Made by a program: the position numbers and the translations under genes. The notes beneath the pieces were generated by a model. It ran no database searches and was not told the origin of the DNA. It was given only the letters and a program-made list of their open reading frames with translations. Source: Gemmatimonadota bacterium (GTDB taxonomy: Bacteria; Gemmatimonadota; Gemmatimonadetes; Gemmatimonadales; GWC2-71-9). From it: a stretch of 64,000 nt of DNA. The stretch spans positions 1-64,000 of the forward strand of contig QHUT01000055.1 of assembly GCA_003222055.1 (NCBI GenBank). The letters run 5' to 3'. The first letter of the stretch is position 1; each line of letters opens with the position of its first letter. Below, one piece after another: positions 35,223-43,939 of this stretch.

Positions 35223-38177
35223 TCAGTCCGCCACCGCGACGTGAGCCGGCTCGAGCCGCACGGCGCAGCACTTGAGCTCGGCCATCTTGGCGTAGGGATC
35301 GAGCACGGGGTTGGTGAGGAGGTTCGCCGCCGCTTCGCGGAAGTGGAAGGGGACGAACACCTGCCCCCGCGCGACGCGCTCCGAGATGCGGCAGGAGCTC
35401 ACCATCGCATTGCGGCGCGACGTGAGCCGCACGAGATCCCCGTCCTCCAGGCCCAGCTGCGCCGCGTCGTCCGGGTGAATCTCGACGACGGGCGTGGGCT
35501 CCCGCTGATCGAGCCCCGAGGCGCGCCGGGTCATGGTGCCGGTGTGCCAGTGGTACAGCTGCCGGCCGGTGTTCATGACGAACGGGTACTGGTCGTCGGG
35601 GAGCTCGACCGGCGGCGCGTACTCGACCGGCACGAACGTCCCCTTCCCGTCGGCGGTCGGGAAGCGCTCGTCGAACAGGAACGCGGTGCCCGCGTGCCCG
35701 GGCGTCGGCACCGGATACTGCAGACCCGCCCCCTCCAGCCGCGGGTAGGTCACCCCTCTCCAGGACGGGGTCACCGTGACGATTTCGCCCATGACGGCCT
35801 CCGCCGTGGCGAAGTGGGTGCGCAGGCCCAGACGGTTGGACAAATCGATCAGGATGTCCAGATCGCGGCGCGCGTCGCCCGGCGGGTCCACGGCCCGCTG
35901 CGCGAGCTGGATCCGCCGCTCCGTGTTCACGAACGTGCCGCTCTTCTCGGCGAAGCTCGAGCCGGGGAGCACCACGTCGGCGTATCGCGCGGTCTCGGTG
36001 AGGAACAAATCGTGCACCACGAGGAACTCGAGCTCCCGGAACCAGTGCTCGGCATGCGCGATGTCGGGATCGGAGATGATGGGGTTCTCCCCCATGATGT
36101 ACATCCCGCGAACCCCGCTCTCCTCTTTCACGATCTCCGTCACCATGAGCCCCTCCTTGAGCGAGAGAGACTCCGCCGGCACGTCCCACGCCTTGGCGTA
36201 TTCGGCGCGGACCTTGGGGTCCTTCACGGAGCGGTAGTCCGTGTAGACGAAGGGGATCGCGCCGACGTCCGAGGCGCCCTGCACGTTGTTCTGGCCGCGC
36301 ACGGGCATCATCGCCGCGCCCCAACGGCCGATCATGCCACACGCGAGCATCAGGTTGAGGAGCGACGTGACAAGGTCGGTGCCGTTGGCGTGCTGCGTGA
36401 GGCCCATCGCCCACAGCGTGCTGGTGTTCGGCCCGCGCGCGTAGATCTCCGCCGCCTCGCGGATTCGCTCGGCCGGGACGCCGGTGATCTTCGCCGCCAC
36501 CTCGGGCGTCATGGCCCGCACCGACTCGCGCAGCTTGTCGAACGCGTGCGTCCGCCGGGCGACAAAGTCTTTGGCTTCGAGCCCGCTCGTGATGACGTGG
36601 TTGAGCATCGCGTTGAACAGCGCCACGTCGGTGCCGGGCTGCATCTGGAGGTGGACGTCGGCCCGCGCGGCGAGCTCGGTCTTGCGGGGGTCGGCCACGA
36701 TGAGCGTCGCGCCCCGCTCGTGGGCGCGCTTGATCGCGGCCCCGAAGACGGGATGGGACTCGGTCGTGTTCGCGCCCGCGATGAAGATGACGTCCGCCGC
36801 GTGCTCGACCTCGCGCATCGAGCCCGAAGCCGCGGAGGTGTTCAGCGCCCGCTGCATCGCGGCCACCGAGGTCGAATGGCACAGGCGCGTGCAGTGGTCG
36901 ATGTTGTTGGTCCCGAGCGCGCCGCGGAACATCCGCATCATGACGTAGTTCTCCTCGTTCGTGCACTTGGCCGAGGAGAAGCACGCGAGGGCGTCGCCGC
37001 CGCGCTCACGTTTGATGCGCAACAGCTCCTGCGCCGTGAGCTCCATCGCCTCGTCCCAGGAGGCCTCGCGGAAGGGCTCGTACCAGGCCGCAGGCGTCGC
37101 CACCCGGTCGCGGATGTCCATGTCCAGCCGCTCGAGCAGCGGCAGATCGCGCACCGCCTTGCCGACCGCCCGCGGCGGTCCCGCCGGTTTCACCGTCTGG
37201 CCCTCCGCCTCGATGGACTGCCACGGGCCGCCGCGGCGCTCCGCGCCCGTCGGCCCGCGCCATACCCAATGACCGCCCTGCTTGAGCCAGCCCCGCCTGA
37301 TCAGCGGCTTGGTGAGGCGGTCGTGATGTTGGGGGAAGTCGTAGCCGAACCGGCCCTTCACGCAGGTCGAGCCTTGGTTGGGCGTGTCGAGCTCGATGTC
37401 GGGCGACGTGACCCGCATGATCCTGTCGTCCGCGACGTGCAGGTCGACCTGACACCCGACGCCACAGTAGGGGCACACCGAGCGAACGGTGCGCTGCGGC
37501 TGGCGGATCTGCTCCGGGGCGAACCGCTCCTGCGGCATCACCTCGAAAATGGCGCCGGTGGGGCACACCCGAACGCACTCGCCACACCAGGTGCATCCCG
37601 CCTTGTCGGGATCGCCGTCCGCGCCCACGATGATCTCGGCGTGCTCGCCTCGCTGCGCCACGTCCAGCACGCCCACCACCTGGATGTCCTCGCACGCGCG
37701 GACACAGCGGGTGCAGAGGATGCAGGTGCTCATATCGTGTCGGATCATCGGGTCACCGGGGCGCTCGTCGCCGTGACGCAGCGCCAGGTCCCGCGCCCCG
37801 AGCGGTGTGGGCGCTACGCCGTACCGCACCACGTAGCGCTCGAACTCGTTGCGCGGCGCGGCCCGGCCACCGTTCCGCAGGTGGTCCCCGGGATAGCGCT
37901 CGAGCAGCAGCCGGAGCACGCCCTTGCGGTTCTCGACCGCGGCATGGGATTCGGTCTGCACGACCATCCCGTCGGCCACCTTAGTCGCGCACGCCGGCAC
38001 GAGCTTCGCCTGGCCCTCGACCGACACGAGGCAGATGCGGCAGTTGCCGACGATGGGCAGCTTGGGATACCAGCAGAGGGTGGGGATGTCGGCGATCCCC
38101 GCGGCGCGGGCGGCGTCGAGGATCGTCTGCTCGGCGTCGGCCGTGACCCGGCGACCGTTGACCGTCAGCGTGACCAT
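35223..38177 (-). CDS. formate dehydrogenase catalytic subunit, Cys type, with N-terminal ferredoxin domains
   Basis: 984 residues. An N-terminal 2Fe-2S domain (CWYPKLPIVGNCRIC), a His-Cys and two 4Fe-4S motifs (CILCTRCVRAC, CTWCGECVRVCPTG), then the molybdopterin oxidoreductase with its own cluster (CPYCGVGC). The active-site ligand is Cys in HCTRLCHSTSV (TGC at 36879-36881), not Sec. The C-terminal Mo-dinucleotide domain ends the protein. This is the FdhF/FdsA-like form that feeds formate electrons to NAD or a partner. No beta or gamma subunit is adjacent. ATG at 38177 opens MVTLTVNGRRV, the ferredoxin start; longer frames are not supported. Confidence 0.92.
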   Translation of the reverse strand: MVTLTVNGRRVTADAEQTILDAARAAGIADIPTLCWYPKLPIVGNCRICLVSVEGQAKLVPACATKVADGMVVQTESHAAVENRKGVLRLLLERYPGDHLRNGGRAAPRNEFERYVVRYGVAPTPLGARDLALRHGDERPGDPMIRHDMSTCILCTRCVRACEDIQVVGVLDVAQRGEHAEIIVGADGDPDKAGCTWCGECVRVCPTGAIFEVMPQERFAPEQIRQPQRTVRSVCPYCGVGCQVDLHVADDRIMRVTSPDIELDTPNQGSTCVKGRFGYDFPQHHDRLTKPLIRRGWLKQGGHWVWRGPTGAERRGGPWQSIEAEGQTVKPAGPPRAVGKAVRDLPLLERLDMDIRDRVATPAAWYEPFREASWDEAMELTAQELLRIKRERGGDALACFSSAKCTNEENYVMMRMFRGALGTNNIDHCTRLCHSTSVAAMQRALNTSAASGSMREVEHAADVIFIAGANTTESHPVFGAAIKRAHERGATLIVADPRKTELAARADVHLQMQPGTDVALFNAMLNHVITSGLEAKDFVARRTHAFDKLRESVRAMTPEVAAKITGVPAERIREAAEIYARGPNTSTLWAMGLTQHANGTDLVTSLLNLMLACGMIGRWGAAMMPVRGQNNVQGASDVGAIPFVYTDYRSVKDPKVRAEYAKAWDVPAESLSLKEGLMVTEIVKEESGVRGMYIMGENPIISDPDIAHAEHWFRELEFLVVHDLFLTETARYADVVLPGSSFAEKSGTFVNTERRIQLAQRAVDPPGDARRDLDILIDLSNRLGLRTHFATAEAVMGEIVTVTPSWRGVTYPRLEGAGLQYPVPTPGHAGTAFLFDERFPTADGKGTFVPVEYAPPVELPDDQYPFVMNTGRQLYHWHTGTMTRRASGLDQREPTPVVEIHPDDAAQLGLEDGDLVRLTSRRNAMVSSCRISERVARGQVFVPFHFREAAANLLTNPVLDPYAKMAELKCCAVRLEPAHVAVAD

Positions 38178-38245
38178 GACGGGGAAGATTAGCCGCCGCG
38201 GCCGCCGGCTACCAGCCGTCGAGCCCCGGAGCGATAAAAGCGGCA

Positions 38246-38269
38246 CGGGCCGGCTGGAGGGCCGGCCCG
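38246..38269 (-). terminator. hairpin terminator after the small gene at 38275
   Basis: CGGGCCGGC (38246-38254) and GCCGGCCCG (38261-38269) form a 9-bp stem with a 6-nt loop. On the minus strand TTTT follows after six bases. It lies directly behind the 60-residue reading frame and before the formate dehydrogenase start, so it probably separates the two transcripts. Confidence 0.6.
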
Positions 38270-38274
38270 GGTGC

Positions 38275-38457
38275 TCAGTCGAGATGTTCGGGGAGGTGGC
38301 GGTGCGTGTGGTCGCCCGCCTCGCCCTCGTCCGTGAACCAGCAGTAGGCCCAAATCTTGGCCGGGCGGAGCATTCGACGGCCCGCTTGCATGATGATGCC
38401 CAGGGGCTCGTCTTCTTCGAGGACTAGAGGGAGACTCGTCATTCCGCACATGTCCAC
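38275..38457 (-). CDS. small hypothetical protein
   Basis: 60 residues, MDMCGMTSLPLVLEEDEPLG, then an arginine-rich middle (GRRMLRPAKIWAYCWF) and an acidic/His-rich tail (DEGEAGDHTHRHLPEHLD). The amino-acid make-up is protein-like rather than that of a random GC-rich frame, and a terminator hairpin follows the stop at once. No good SD is seen; ATG at 38442 is an alternative start. No homologue recognised. Confidence 0.4.
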   Translation of the reverse strand: MDMCGMTSLPLVLEEDEPLGIIMQAGRRMLRPAKIWAYCWFTDEGEAGDHTHRHLPEHLD

Positions 38458-38559
38458 GTTGCAGGTTGCCCGCTGCTCGAGGCAAAGCCCTTGCCGTGGG
38501 CCGTATCGTGTAACTTGGCGTCCTGCAACGTGTAACGTGTGGCGAGGCTGGCCGGGTGG

Positions 38560-39411
38560 TCACTCCGACACGTTCAGCGCCGTGTCGCGCTGACGCTCAG
38601 GCTTGGTCGCTGTGAAGCCGGCGCCCGCCTTGGTACGACGGCGCCGCACGATCTCCCAGTCGCCGTACTGCGTCTGGAGCGCCTCCGGGGCGAGTGGGAT
38701 GACCTCGCTGGCGGTGGGGCTGGGCAGGATCACGTGCACGCCGCCTGGGCGGGTGCGGGCCTGGAGCTCCGCCAAGAGCCCGTTGCGGTCGCGCGCCCGG
38801 GCAGGCGCGAGGGCGGCGGGATCGATCACCACGACGCTGGGCGACACGTCGGGAAACCAGCCGCCGAACGTGACCACGAGCGCCTGGAAGCGCCCCGCCA
38901 GCTGCTCGGTGACGGCCCGGCTCTCGGCGCCCTCGATGGCGGCCAGGTCCTGGTCGATCAGGAACACCTCCGCGTCGTGGGCGGCGATGAACAAGGCGGC
39001 GGGCAACGCCGCCGCGCCGATGACCACGCCGACGTCCCCGGGCTCGAGGCGGCGCACCGAGCTCACGAGCGCCCCGTCCGGCTCGAGGCCCCAGTGCGTG
39101 GGCGCGCGCTGCGCGGCCCGCAGCGCGCGGTGCTTCTGGCGCCAGCGCGGGAACGCGGGGAGCCGCAGCCGGCGCGCGATGATGCGGTCCACGTGCTCGA
39201 GCAGCAGCACCTCGGTGAGCAGATACTGCCCCGCCGCGCTCTCTTCCAGCTCGCGAACGGCCTCGTCCCCGATCTCGAGCAGCTCCTCGCGGGTGAGGGT
39301 GTTCTTGTATTCCTCGATGCGCTGCAGCAGGAACTCGTGGTACTCCTGCTTGAGCGAGCGCGGCGGCCGACGCGCCGTGCGGGAGTGGTGCTCTCCGGAC
39401 AGGCTCAGCAT
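38560..39411 (-). CDS. hypothetical protein with methyltransferase-like C-terminal region
   Basis: 283 residues. The N-terminal third is helical and charged (SLKQEYHEFLLQRIEEYKNTL, EELLEIGDEAVRELEES). The second half has a Rossmann-like order: VGVVIGAAALPAALFIAAHDAEVFLIDQDLAAIE (glycine loop then acidic end of strand 2) and later a GGVHVILPSP strand. This resembles a degenerate SAM methyltransferase. ATG overlaps the end of the CDF transporter gene by 7 nt. Function unknown. Confidence 0.7.
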   Translation of the reverse strand: MLSLSGEHHSRTARRPPRSLKQEYHEFLLQRIEEYKNTLTREELLEIGDEAVRELEESAAGQYLLTEVLLLEHVDRIIARRLRLPAFPRWRQKHRALRAAQRAPTHWGLEPDGALVSSVRRLEPGDVGVVIGAAALPAALFIAAHDAEVFLIDQDLAAIEGAESRAVTEQLAGRFQALVVTFGGWFPDVSPSVVVIDPAALAPARARDRNGLLAELQARTRPGGVHVILPSPTASEVIPLAPEALQTQYGDWEIVRRRRTKAGAGFTATKPERQRDTALNVSE

Positions 39412-40259
39412 GGCTCCACGTGCACGGTGACCTCGTGCAGCTGCAAGTCGCGCTTGAGCCGCTCTTCCACCTGGTCGGCGATCGCGTGGGCGGATTCGAC
39501 GTCGGCGTGGCGATCGACGCACACCGTGACCTCGGCGTAGCGCAGGTCGGAGGGCCCGCGGGACCGGATGCTGTAGGCGCTCTTCACGCCCGGCACCGCC
39601 TGGGCGGCGTCCTGGATGTCGCGCGTGGGAATGGCGCGCTCGTCCACCAGCACGGGGACGGTGCGCGCCAGGATACCGTAGGCCACGAACACGATCACCA
39701 GCGCCACGACGATCGCGACCGCCGAGTCCGCCCACCACCAGCCCTGGCGCATGAGCAGGACGCTCACCACGACGCCGACCGTGACGAAGACGTCGGCGCG
39801 TGTGTGCGCCGCGTCGGCCACCAGCAGCTCGCTGCCGAGGTCGGTGCCGCGGCGGTGCTCGTACCAGGTGATCAGCACGTTCACACCGAATGTGAGTACG
39901 AGCAGCGCCAGCTGCCAATCGCTGACGTTGACGCGATGGGTGCCGCTCACGAGGTGGTTGACCGCCCCCCGCACCAGCTCGAAGCAGCTGATCGACAGGA
40001 ATCCGACGATGGCGAGCGCGCCGAGCGTCTCGAACTTGCCGTGGCCATAGGGGTGGTCCTCATCGGGCTCCTTGGCTGCCACGCGAATCACGATCAGGGC
40101 GAGCACGTTGTTCAGCGCGTCCACGCAGGAATCGACCGCGCCGCCGAGGATGGCGAGCGACCCGGACGCGAATCCCACCCAGAGCTTCACCCCCACGACC
40201 GCCAGGTTGGCGACCAGGAGGCCGATGAACACTCGGCGGACGAGGGCGGACGCCGGCAT
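39405..40259 (-). CDS. cation diffusion facilitator (CDF) family transporter
   Basis: 284 residues, six transmembrane helices with the metal-site motifs GAVDSCVDALNNV on helix 2 and ADAAHTRADVFVTVGV on helix 5, the HPYGHGKFETLGA signature, and a C-terminal cytoplasmic ferredoxin-like domain (YAEVTVCVDRHADVESAHAIADQVEERL). It exports zinc, iron or similar divalent ions against protons. Note S-x3-D on helix 2 and H-x3-D on helix 5: a Zn/Cd-type or iron-type set cannot be told apart with certainty by eye. Confidence 0.93.
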   Translation of the reverse strand: MPASALVRRVFIGLLVANLAVVGVKLWVGFASGSLAILGGAVDSCVDALNNVLALIVIRVAAKEPDEDHPYGHGKFETLGALAIVGFLSISCFELVRGAVNHLVSGTHRVNVSDWQLALLVLTFGVNVLITWYEHRRGTDLGSELLVADAAHTRADVFVTVGVVVSVLLMRQGWWWADSAVAIVVALVIVFVAYGILARTVPVLVDERAIPTRDIQDAAQAVPGVKSAYSIRSRGPSDLRYAEVTVCVDRHADVESAHAIADQVEERLKRDLQLHEVTVHVEPC

Positions 40260-40315
40260 GGACAGGAATGCAAGGTTGTAAAGGACAGCGGTTTAGTCAA
40301 CGGGGACGTCGACCG

Positions 40316-41494
40316 CTACGGCACCGCTCGCAGGAGAGCCCCCTTCAAGTAGCCGGTCTCCGGTACGTTGACGAGCTCGGGGTGGTCGCGCCCCGCGCCC
40401 GTGACGGCGAGGAGCTGGAGGCGCCGGCCCGAGTCCCGGGCCGCGGCGGCGACCATGTCGAGGAAGACCGCGCGGTTCACGTGGTACGAGCACGAGCACG
40501 TGAACAGGACGCCCCGCGCCGCCAGTAGGCGCATGGCGCGCAGGTTGATCTCCTTGTAGCCAGCGAGGGCGCGGACCAGGCTCTGCTTGGATTTGGCGAA
40601 CGCGGGTGGATCGAGCACCACGGTGTCGAAGCGCTCCTCGCGGCGCTCGAGCTCGCGCAGCAGATCGAATGCGTTCGCCTCGCGCCAGCTGATGTTCGTG
40701 AGCCCGTTCAGAGTCGCGTTCTCCTGCCCCCGCGCCAGCGCCTCGGCGCTCGAGTCCACGGCCACCACCGCCGCCGCCCGGCGGGCCAGGTGGAGCGCGA
40801 ACGAGCCGTGGTAGGTGAACAAGTCGAGCGCCTGGCCCGGGCCGGTGTGCTCGCCCACGAGCACGCGGTTCTCGCGCTGATCGAGGAAAGCCCCGGTCTT
40901 CTGGCCCTCGTGGGGGGCGGCGCGATACCGGATCCCGTGCTCCTCCACCTCCACGGTTGCCGGCACGACGCCAGCGGCCGCGACGACCTCGAGAGGAAGT
41001 CCTTCGTGCCGCCGGATCGCGGAGTCGTTGCGCAGCAGGATCCCGTCGGGCGTGAGGGCCGCACTGATCCCCGCCAGCACGTCGTCCCTGACCTGCTCCA
41101 GTCCGGTCGAGAGCAGTTGGGCGACGACGTAAGGGCCGTAGCGGTCCACGACGAGGGACGGGAGGCCGTCCCCCTCGGCGTGGACCACGCGATACGCCGT
41201 GGCGGCGAGCCCTTCGCGCCGGGCGGCCGCCGCGCGGATGCGCTCGCCCCACCAGGCGGCGTCGACCGGCTCACGGCCGCGCGTGAGCAGGCGCAGGCGG
41301 ATCTCCGACTTGGGGGAGTACAGCGCCTGGCCGAGGTGGCGGCCGCGGCGGTCGGTGACGGCGACGATCCCGGGGGCATCGCCCGGCTCGTCGTACAGGT
41401 CGGTCCGATAGATCCAGGGGTGGCCGGCCTGCCAGCGGGCGGCGCCCTTTGCGCTCACGATGGCCGTTGCCACGCCGATCTGCGGTGCGTCCAT
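40316..41494 (-). CDS. class I rRNA large-subunit methyltransferase, RlmI/YccW-like
   Basis: 392 residues: PUA-like N-terminus (GAARWQAGHPWIYRTDLYDEPGD), central EEHGIRYRAAPHEGQKTGAFLDQRENR and a SAM-binding domain with ALDLFTYHGSFALHLARRAA, AVDSSAEAL and the catalytic VLDPPAFAKSK motif, then FTCSCSYHV bearing the second Cys. This is the order in 23S rRNA m5C methyltransferases. ATG overlaps the aroH stop. Confidence 0.9.
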   Translation of the reverse strand: MDAPQIGVATAIVSAKGAARWQAGHPWIYRTDLYDEPGDAPGIVAVTDRRGRHLGQALYSPKSEIRLRLLTRGREPVDAAWWGERIRAAAARREGLAATAYRVVHAEGDGLPSLVVDRYGPYVVAQLLSTGLEQVRDDVLAGISAALTPDGILLRNDSAIRRHEGLPLEVVAAAGVVPATVEVEEHGIRYRAAPHEGQKTGAFLDQRENRVLVGEHTGPGQALDLFTYHGSFALHLARRAAAVVAVDSSAEALARGQENATLNGLTNISWREANAFDLLRELERREERFDTVVLDPPAFAKSKQSLVRALAGYKEINLRAMRLLAARGVLFTCSCSYHVNRAVFLDMVAAAARDSGRRLQLLAVTGAGRDHPELVNVPETGYLKGALLRAVP

Positions 41495-41865
41495 CAGTCT
41501 GTGCGCCGGTCGGGTCGCAGCTGGGCCGCGTCGCGCAGGTACATATGTTTCAGCTCACGCTGCGGCTTGGCCGTGTAGAAGTGGAGCAGGACGCGGATGC
41601 AGCGCGACAATCCGTCCGGGACGGCGACTTCCGCGGCTCCCAGGAGGGGCACGTCGCTCCAGCCGAGCAGCCGGGCGGCGCGCGCCGGGTACTCGGCGGT
41701 GAGGTCGGGAGACGACGTGAAGATCGCGCTCTCGACTTCCTCGGGCCGAAACCCGTTGGCCTCCTGAAGCGCGCGCAACAGCTCGGCCGTCGCGTTGAGG
41801 ATCGCTTCGCGCGAGTTCGCCGCCGCCGTGGTGGCGCCGCGCAGCCCACGCAGAGTCTTGGTCAT
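41494..41865 (-). CDS. aroH: chorismate mutase, AroH type
   Basis: 123-residue trimeric chorismate mutase converting chorismate to prephenate. MTKTLRGLRGATTAAANSRE, the SSPDLTAEYPARAARLLGW segment and CIRVLLHFYT (catalytic Arg) are typical of the Bacillus-type AroH fold. ATG at 41865 shares two bases with the thiE ATG on the other strand. It heads a minus-strand run to 38560. Confidence 0.93.
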   Translation of the reverse strand: MTKTLRGLRGATTAAANSREAILNATAELLRALQEANGFRPEEVESAIFTSSPDLTAEYPARAARLLGWSDVPLLGAAEVAVPDGLSRCIRVLLHFYTAKPQRELKHMYLRDAAQLRPDRRTD

Positions 41866-42493
41866 GGCGCTCGCCGATCAGTTGCGCTTGATGGTGCTCA
41901 CGGATGCCGCGCTCCTCAAGGGGCGCGACCCCGTGGCCGAGTGCCGCCAGGCGGCGCGTGGCGGGGCGACGATGATCCAGGTGCGCCTCAAGGACGCGCC
42001 GCCGCGTGACGTCGCGGCCCTCACGCGCTCCCTGGTGGGCGCCCTCGCCATCCCCGTGATCGTCAACGACCGGGTCGACGTGGCGCTCGCCGCCGGGGCG
42101 GCCGGCGCCCACCTCGGCCAGGACGACCTGCCGCTCGACCGCGTGCGGCCCCACGTCCCCCCGCCCCCGGCCTTCCTGCTCGGCGTCTCCGTCGGCACGC
42201 CCGCCGAGGCGGACCGGGTGCGCGGCTGGCGCGCCGACTACTGGAGCGTCGGCCCGTGCTTCGCCACGGAGAACAAGCCGGATGCCGGCCCGCCGCTCGG
42301 GACCGAGGGCTTCGCGCGACTCGCCCGGCTCGCCCCGACCGGGACGCCGGTGATCGCGATCGGCGGCATCAGCGCGGCCAACGCCGCCGCGGTCGCGCGC
42401 GCCGGCGCCGCCGGCATCGCCGTGATCGGCGCCGTGTGGAGCGCTACCGACCCGGCGGGTGCGGCGCGCGCGCTGCGCGTCGCATTTCCTTGA
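41864..42493 (+). CDS. thiE: thiamine-phosphate synthase
   Basis: 209-residue TIM barrel that joins HMP-pyrophosphate and thiazole phosphate. VLTDAALLKG, GGATMIQVRLKDAP, VNDRVDVALAAGAAGAHLGQDDLP, GVSVGTPAEA, WSVGPCFATENKPDAGPPLG and IAIGGISAANAAAVARAGAAGIAVIGAVW follow the family order. ATG at 41864 overlaps the aroH ATG head to head. The last 50 nt overlap the convergent mltG gene. Confidence 0.93.
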   Translation: MALADQLRLMVLTDAALLKGRDPVAECRQAARGGATMIQVRLKDAPPRDVAALTRSLVGALAIPVIVNDRVDVALAAGAAGAHLGQDDLPLDRVRPHVPPPPAFLLGVSVGTPAEADRVRGWRADYWSVGPCFATENKPDAGPPLGTEGFARLARLAPTGTPVIAIGGISAANAAAVARAGAAGIAVIGAVWSATDPAGAARALRVAFP

Positions 42494-43502
42494 CGCGCCG
42501 GATCGCGGCCAGATGCTCCGCGTACGTCGCGGAGAAGATGTGCTTCCCGTCGGCCTGCGCGACGAAGTACAGGAACGGTACGTCGGCGGGGTAGAGCGCC
42601 GCGGCGAGGCTGGCGCGCCCCGGCTGCGAAATGGGTCCGGGCGGCAGCCCGGCGTGGAGATACGTGTTGTAGGAGGAGCGCACGGCGAGGTTCTTCTCCC
42701 ACACGCGCCTCAGACGCCGGCCATAGGCGTAGCTCACGGTCGGATCGGCCTCCAGCCGCATTCCCCGCTTGAGCCGGTTCTGGTACACCGCGGAGATGAA
42801 CGGCCGATCGGGGTCGTAGCGGACTTCCGATTCGATGATCGAGGCCAGGGTGACGAGCTGATGCCGGGTGAAATGGACGGAGTCGAGCCGGGCCTGCCAC
42901 TCCGGGCTCCATTGCTGTATGAACTGATGGGTCATCACCCGCACCAGCTCGTGCGCGCCGATGTGCAGCGGCAGCAGGTACGTCGTCGGGAACAGGTATC
43001 CTTCGGCGCTCGCGGCCTGGTCGGGGAGCCCGAGCTGCGCGAGCAGCGCGGAATCCTGCGCCGCGTCCAGGAACGAGTCGCGCGGAATGCGGAGCCCCCG
43101 TTGCGCCAGGTCCGCGATCTCGCCGAGCCGCAGGCCCTCGCGCACCGTGAAGCGTTGCTCGACGCCGCGGCCCCGCTCGAGGGCCCCCACGACGTCCGAC
43201 CACGCCTCGTCCTGGCGCAGCAGGTAGACGCCGCTCTTGAGCGATCCGGCGAGGCCCCGCAGCCGGGCGTACCACCGGAACAGATCGGGATGGTCGATGA
43301 CGCGGCTGGCGGTGAGGGAGTCGACGGCGGTCTCGAGGGTGGCGCCGGGGGGGATCGTCACCGTGACGCGCGGCCCGTCGGGAGATCCGCAGGCGAAGAG
43401 GGCGAGCAGGAGACAATTGCGGATTGCGGATTTCGGATTGCGGATTCGAAGGGCGGGCGTCCAATCCGCAATCCACAATCCACAATCCGCAATCGTCTTC
43501 AC
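42444..43502 (-). CDS. mltG: endolytic transglycosylase MltG (YceG-like), with repeat-derived N-terminus
   Basis: 352 residues. YceG domain with VTIPPGATLETAVDSL (LysM-like part), FTVREGLRLGEIADLA, SAEGYLFPTTYLLP, the catalytic Glu in LASIIESEVRYDPDRPFISAVYQNRL and LEADPTVSYAYGRR. It cleaves nascent glycan strands at the inner membrane. Start is GTG at 43502, sharing GTGA with the ruvX stop. Codons 3-31 (TIADCGLWIADW ... IRNPKSAIRN) are heptad repeat copy d. CLLLALFACGSP then forms a lipoprotein-type signal core with lipobox Cys. As in the DUF1080 protein the repeat lies between start codon and hydrophobic core. The membrane anchor is thus lipid or a short helix rather than the usual TM. Confidence 0.9.
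   Translation of the reverse strand: MKTIADCGLWIADWTPALRIRNPKSAIRNCLLLALFACGSPDGPRVTVTIPPGATLETAVDSLTASRVIDHPDLFRWYARLRGLAGSLKSGVYLLRQDEAWSDVVGALERGRGVEQRFTVREGLRLGEIADLAQRGLRIPRDSFLDAAQDSALLAQLGLPDQAASAEGYLFPTTYLLPLHIGAHELVRVMTHQFIQQWSPEWQARLDSVHFTRHQLVTLASIIESEVRYDPDRPFISAVYQNRLKRGMRLEADPTVSYAYGRRLRRVWEKNLAVRSSYNTYLHAGLPPGPISQPGRASLAAALYPADVPFLYFVAQADGKHIFSATYAEHLAAIRRVKEMRRAARAPHPPGR
43415..43494. repeat. heptad inverted repeat, copy d
   Basis: Left arm 43415-43446 (AATTGCGGATTGCGGATTTC then GGATTGCGGATT), 15-nt spacer, right arm 43462-43494 (CAATCCGC, AATCCAC, AATCCGC, AATC units). It is inside mltG codons 3-31 and ends 5 nt before the ruvX stop codon. Confidence 0.9.
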
Positions 43503-43939
43503 AGCGCCGACCCCCGCCTTGCATCGAGATAGTGCTGGAGCAGGACCGTCGCCGCCAGCGCGTCCACGCCGTCCTTCCGACCTCGCGTCGTGCCCCCCAA
43601 GTCGCGCACCGCCTGGAGCGCGCGGGCCGTCGTCAGCCGCTCGTCCCACAGGGCCACCGGCTTGCCGGAGTGCTGGGCGATCGCCGCCGCCAGGGTGCGG
43701 GCGGCCGTGGCCGCGTCACCTTCCGCGCCGTGCTGGTCGAGCGGCAGGCCGACCACCACGCCCGTCACGGCGTGGCGGTCCAGCAGGGTGAGCAGCTGGC
43801 GCATGGGGAAGCGCTTGCCGGTACGGCGCGTGAGGGTGGTGAGGGGTTGGGCGAGCGTCTGGGTCTCGTCGGACAGGGCGAGGCCGATGCGCCGCTCGCC
43901 CCAGTCCACGCCGAGCAGCCGCCCCGACCCACCGGTCAT
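43499..43939 (-). CDS. ruvX: putative pre-16S rRNA nuclease / Holliday junction resolvase-like YqgF
   Basis: 146 residues, RNase H fold. [18 protein letters not shown] with the first Asp, [21 protein letters not shown] with the second acidic pair, and [20 protein letters not shown] with the last Asp. Family members process the 16S 5' end. It overlaps rho by ATGA and mltG by GTGA. Confidence 0.93.
   Translation of the reverse strand: MTGGSGRLLGVDWGERRIGLALSDETQTLAQPLTTLTRRTGKRFPMRQLLTLLDRHAVTGVVVGLPLDQHGAEGDAATAARTLAAAIAQHSGKPVALWDERLTTARALQAVRDLGGTTRGRKDGVDALAATVLLQHYLDARRGSAL

Noticed and set aside
36879-36881. Selenocysteine in the formate dehydrogenase
   Set aside because: The codon is TGC, so cysteine.
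35040-38192. A 1050-codon plus-strand open frame across the formate dehydrogenase gene
   Set aside because: Arg/His/Gly-rich shadow of the minus-strand gene, which has all iron-sulfur and molybdopterin motifs.
38189-38563. 124-codon minus-strand frame overlapping the small gene at 38275
   Set aside because: Pro/Arg/Ser-rich, runs through the terminator hairpin; the 60-residue frame is more protein-like.
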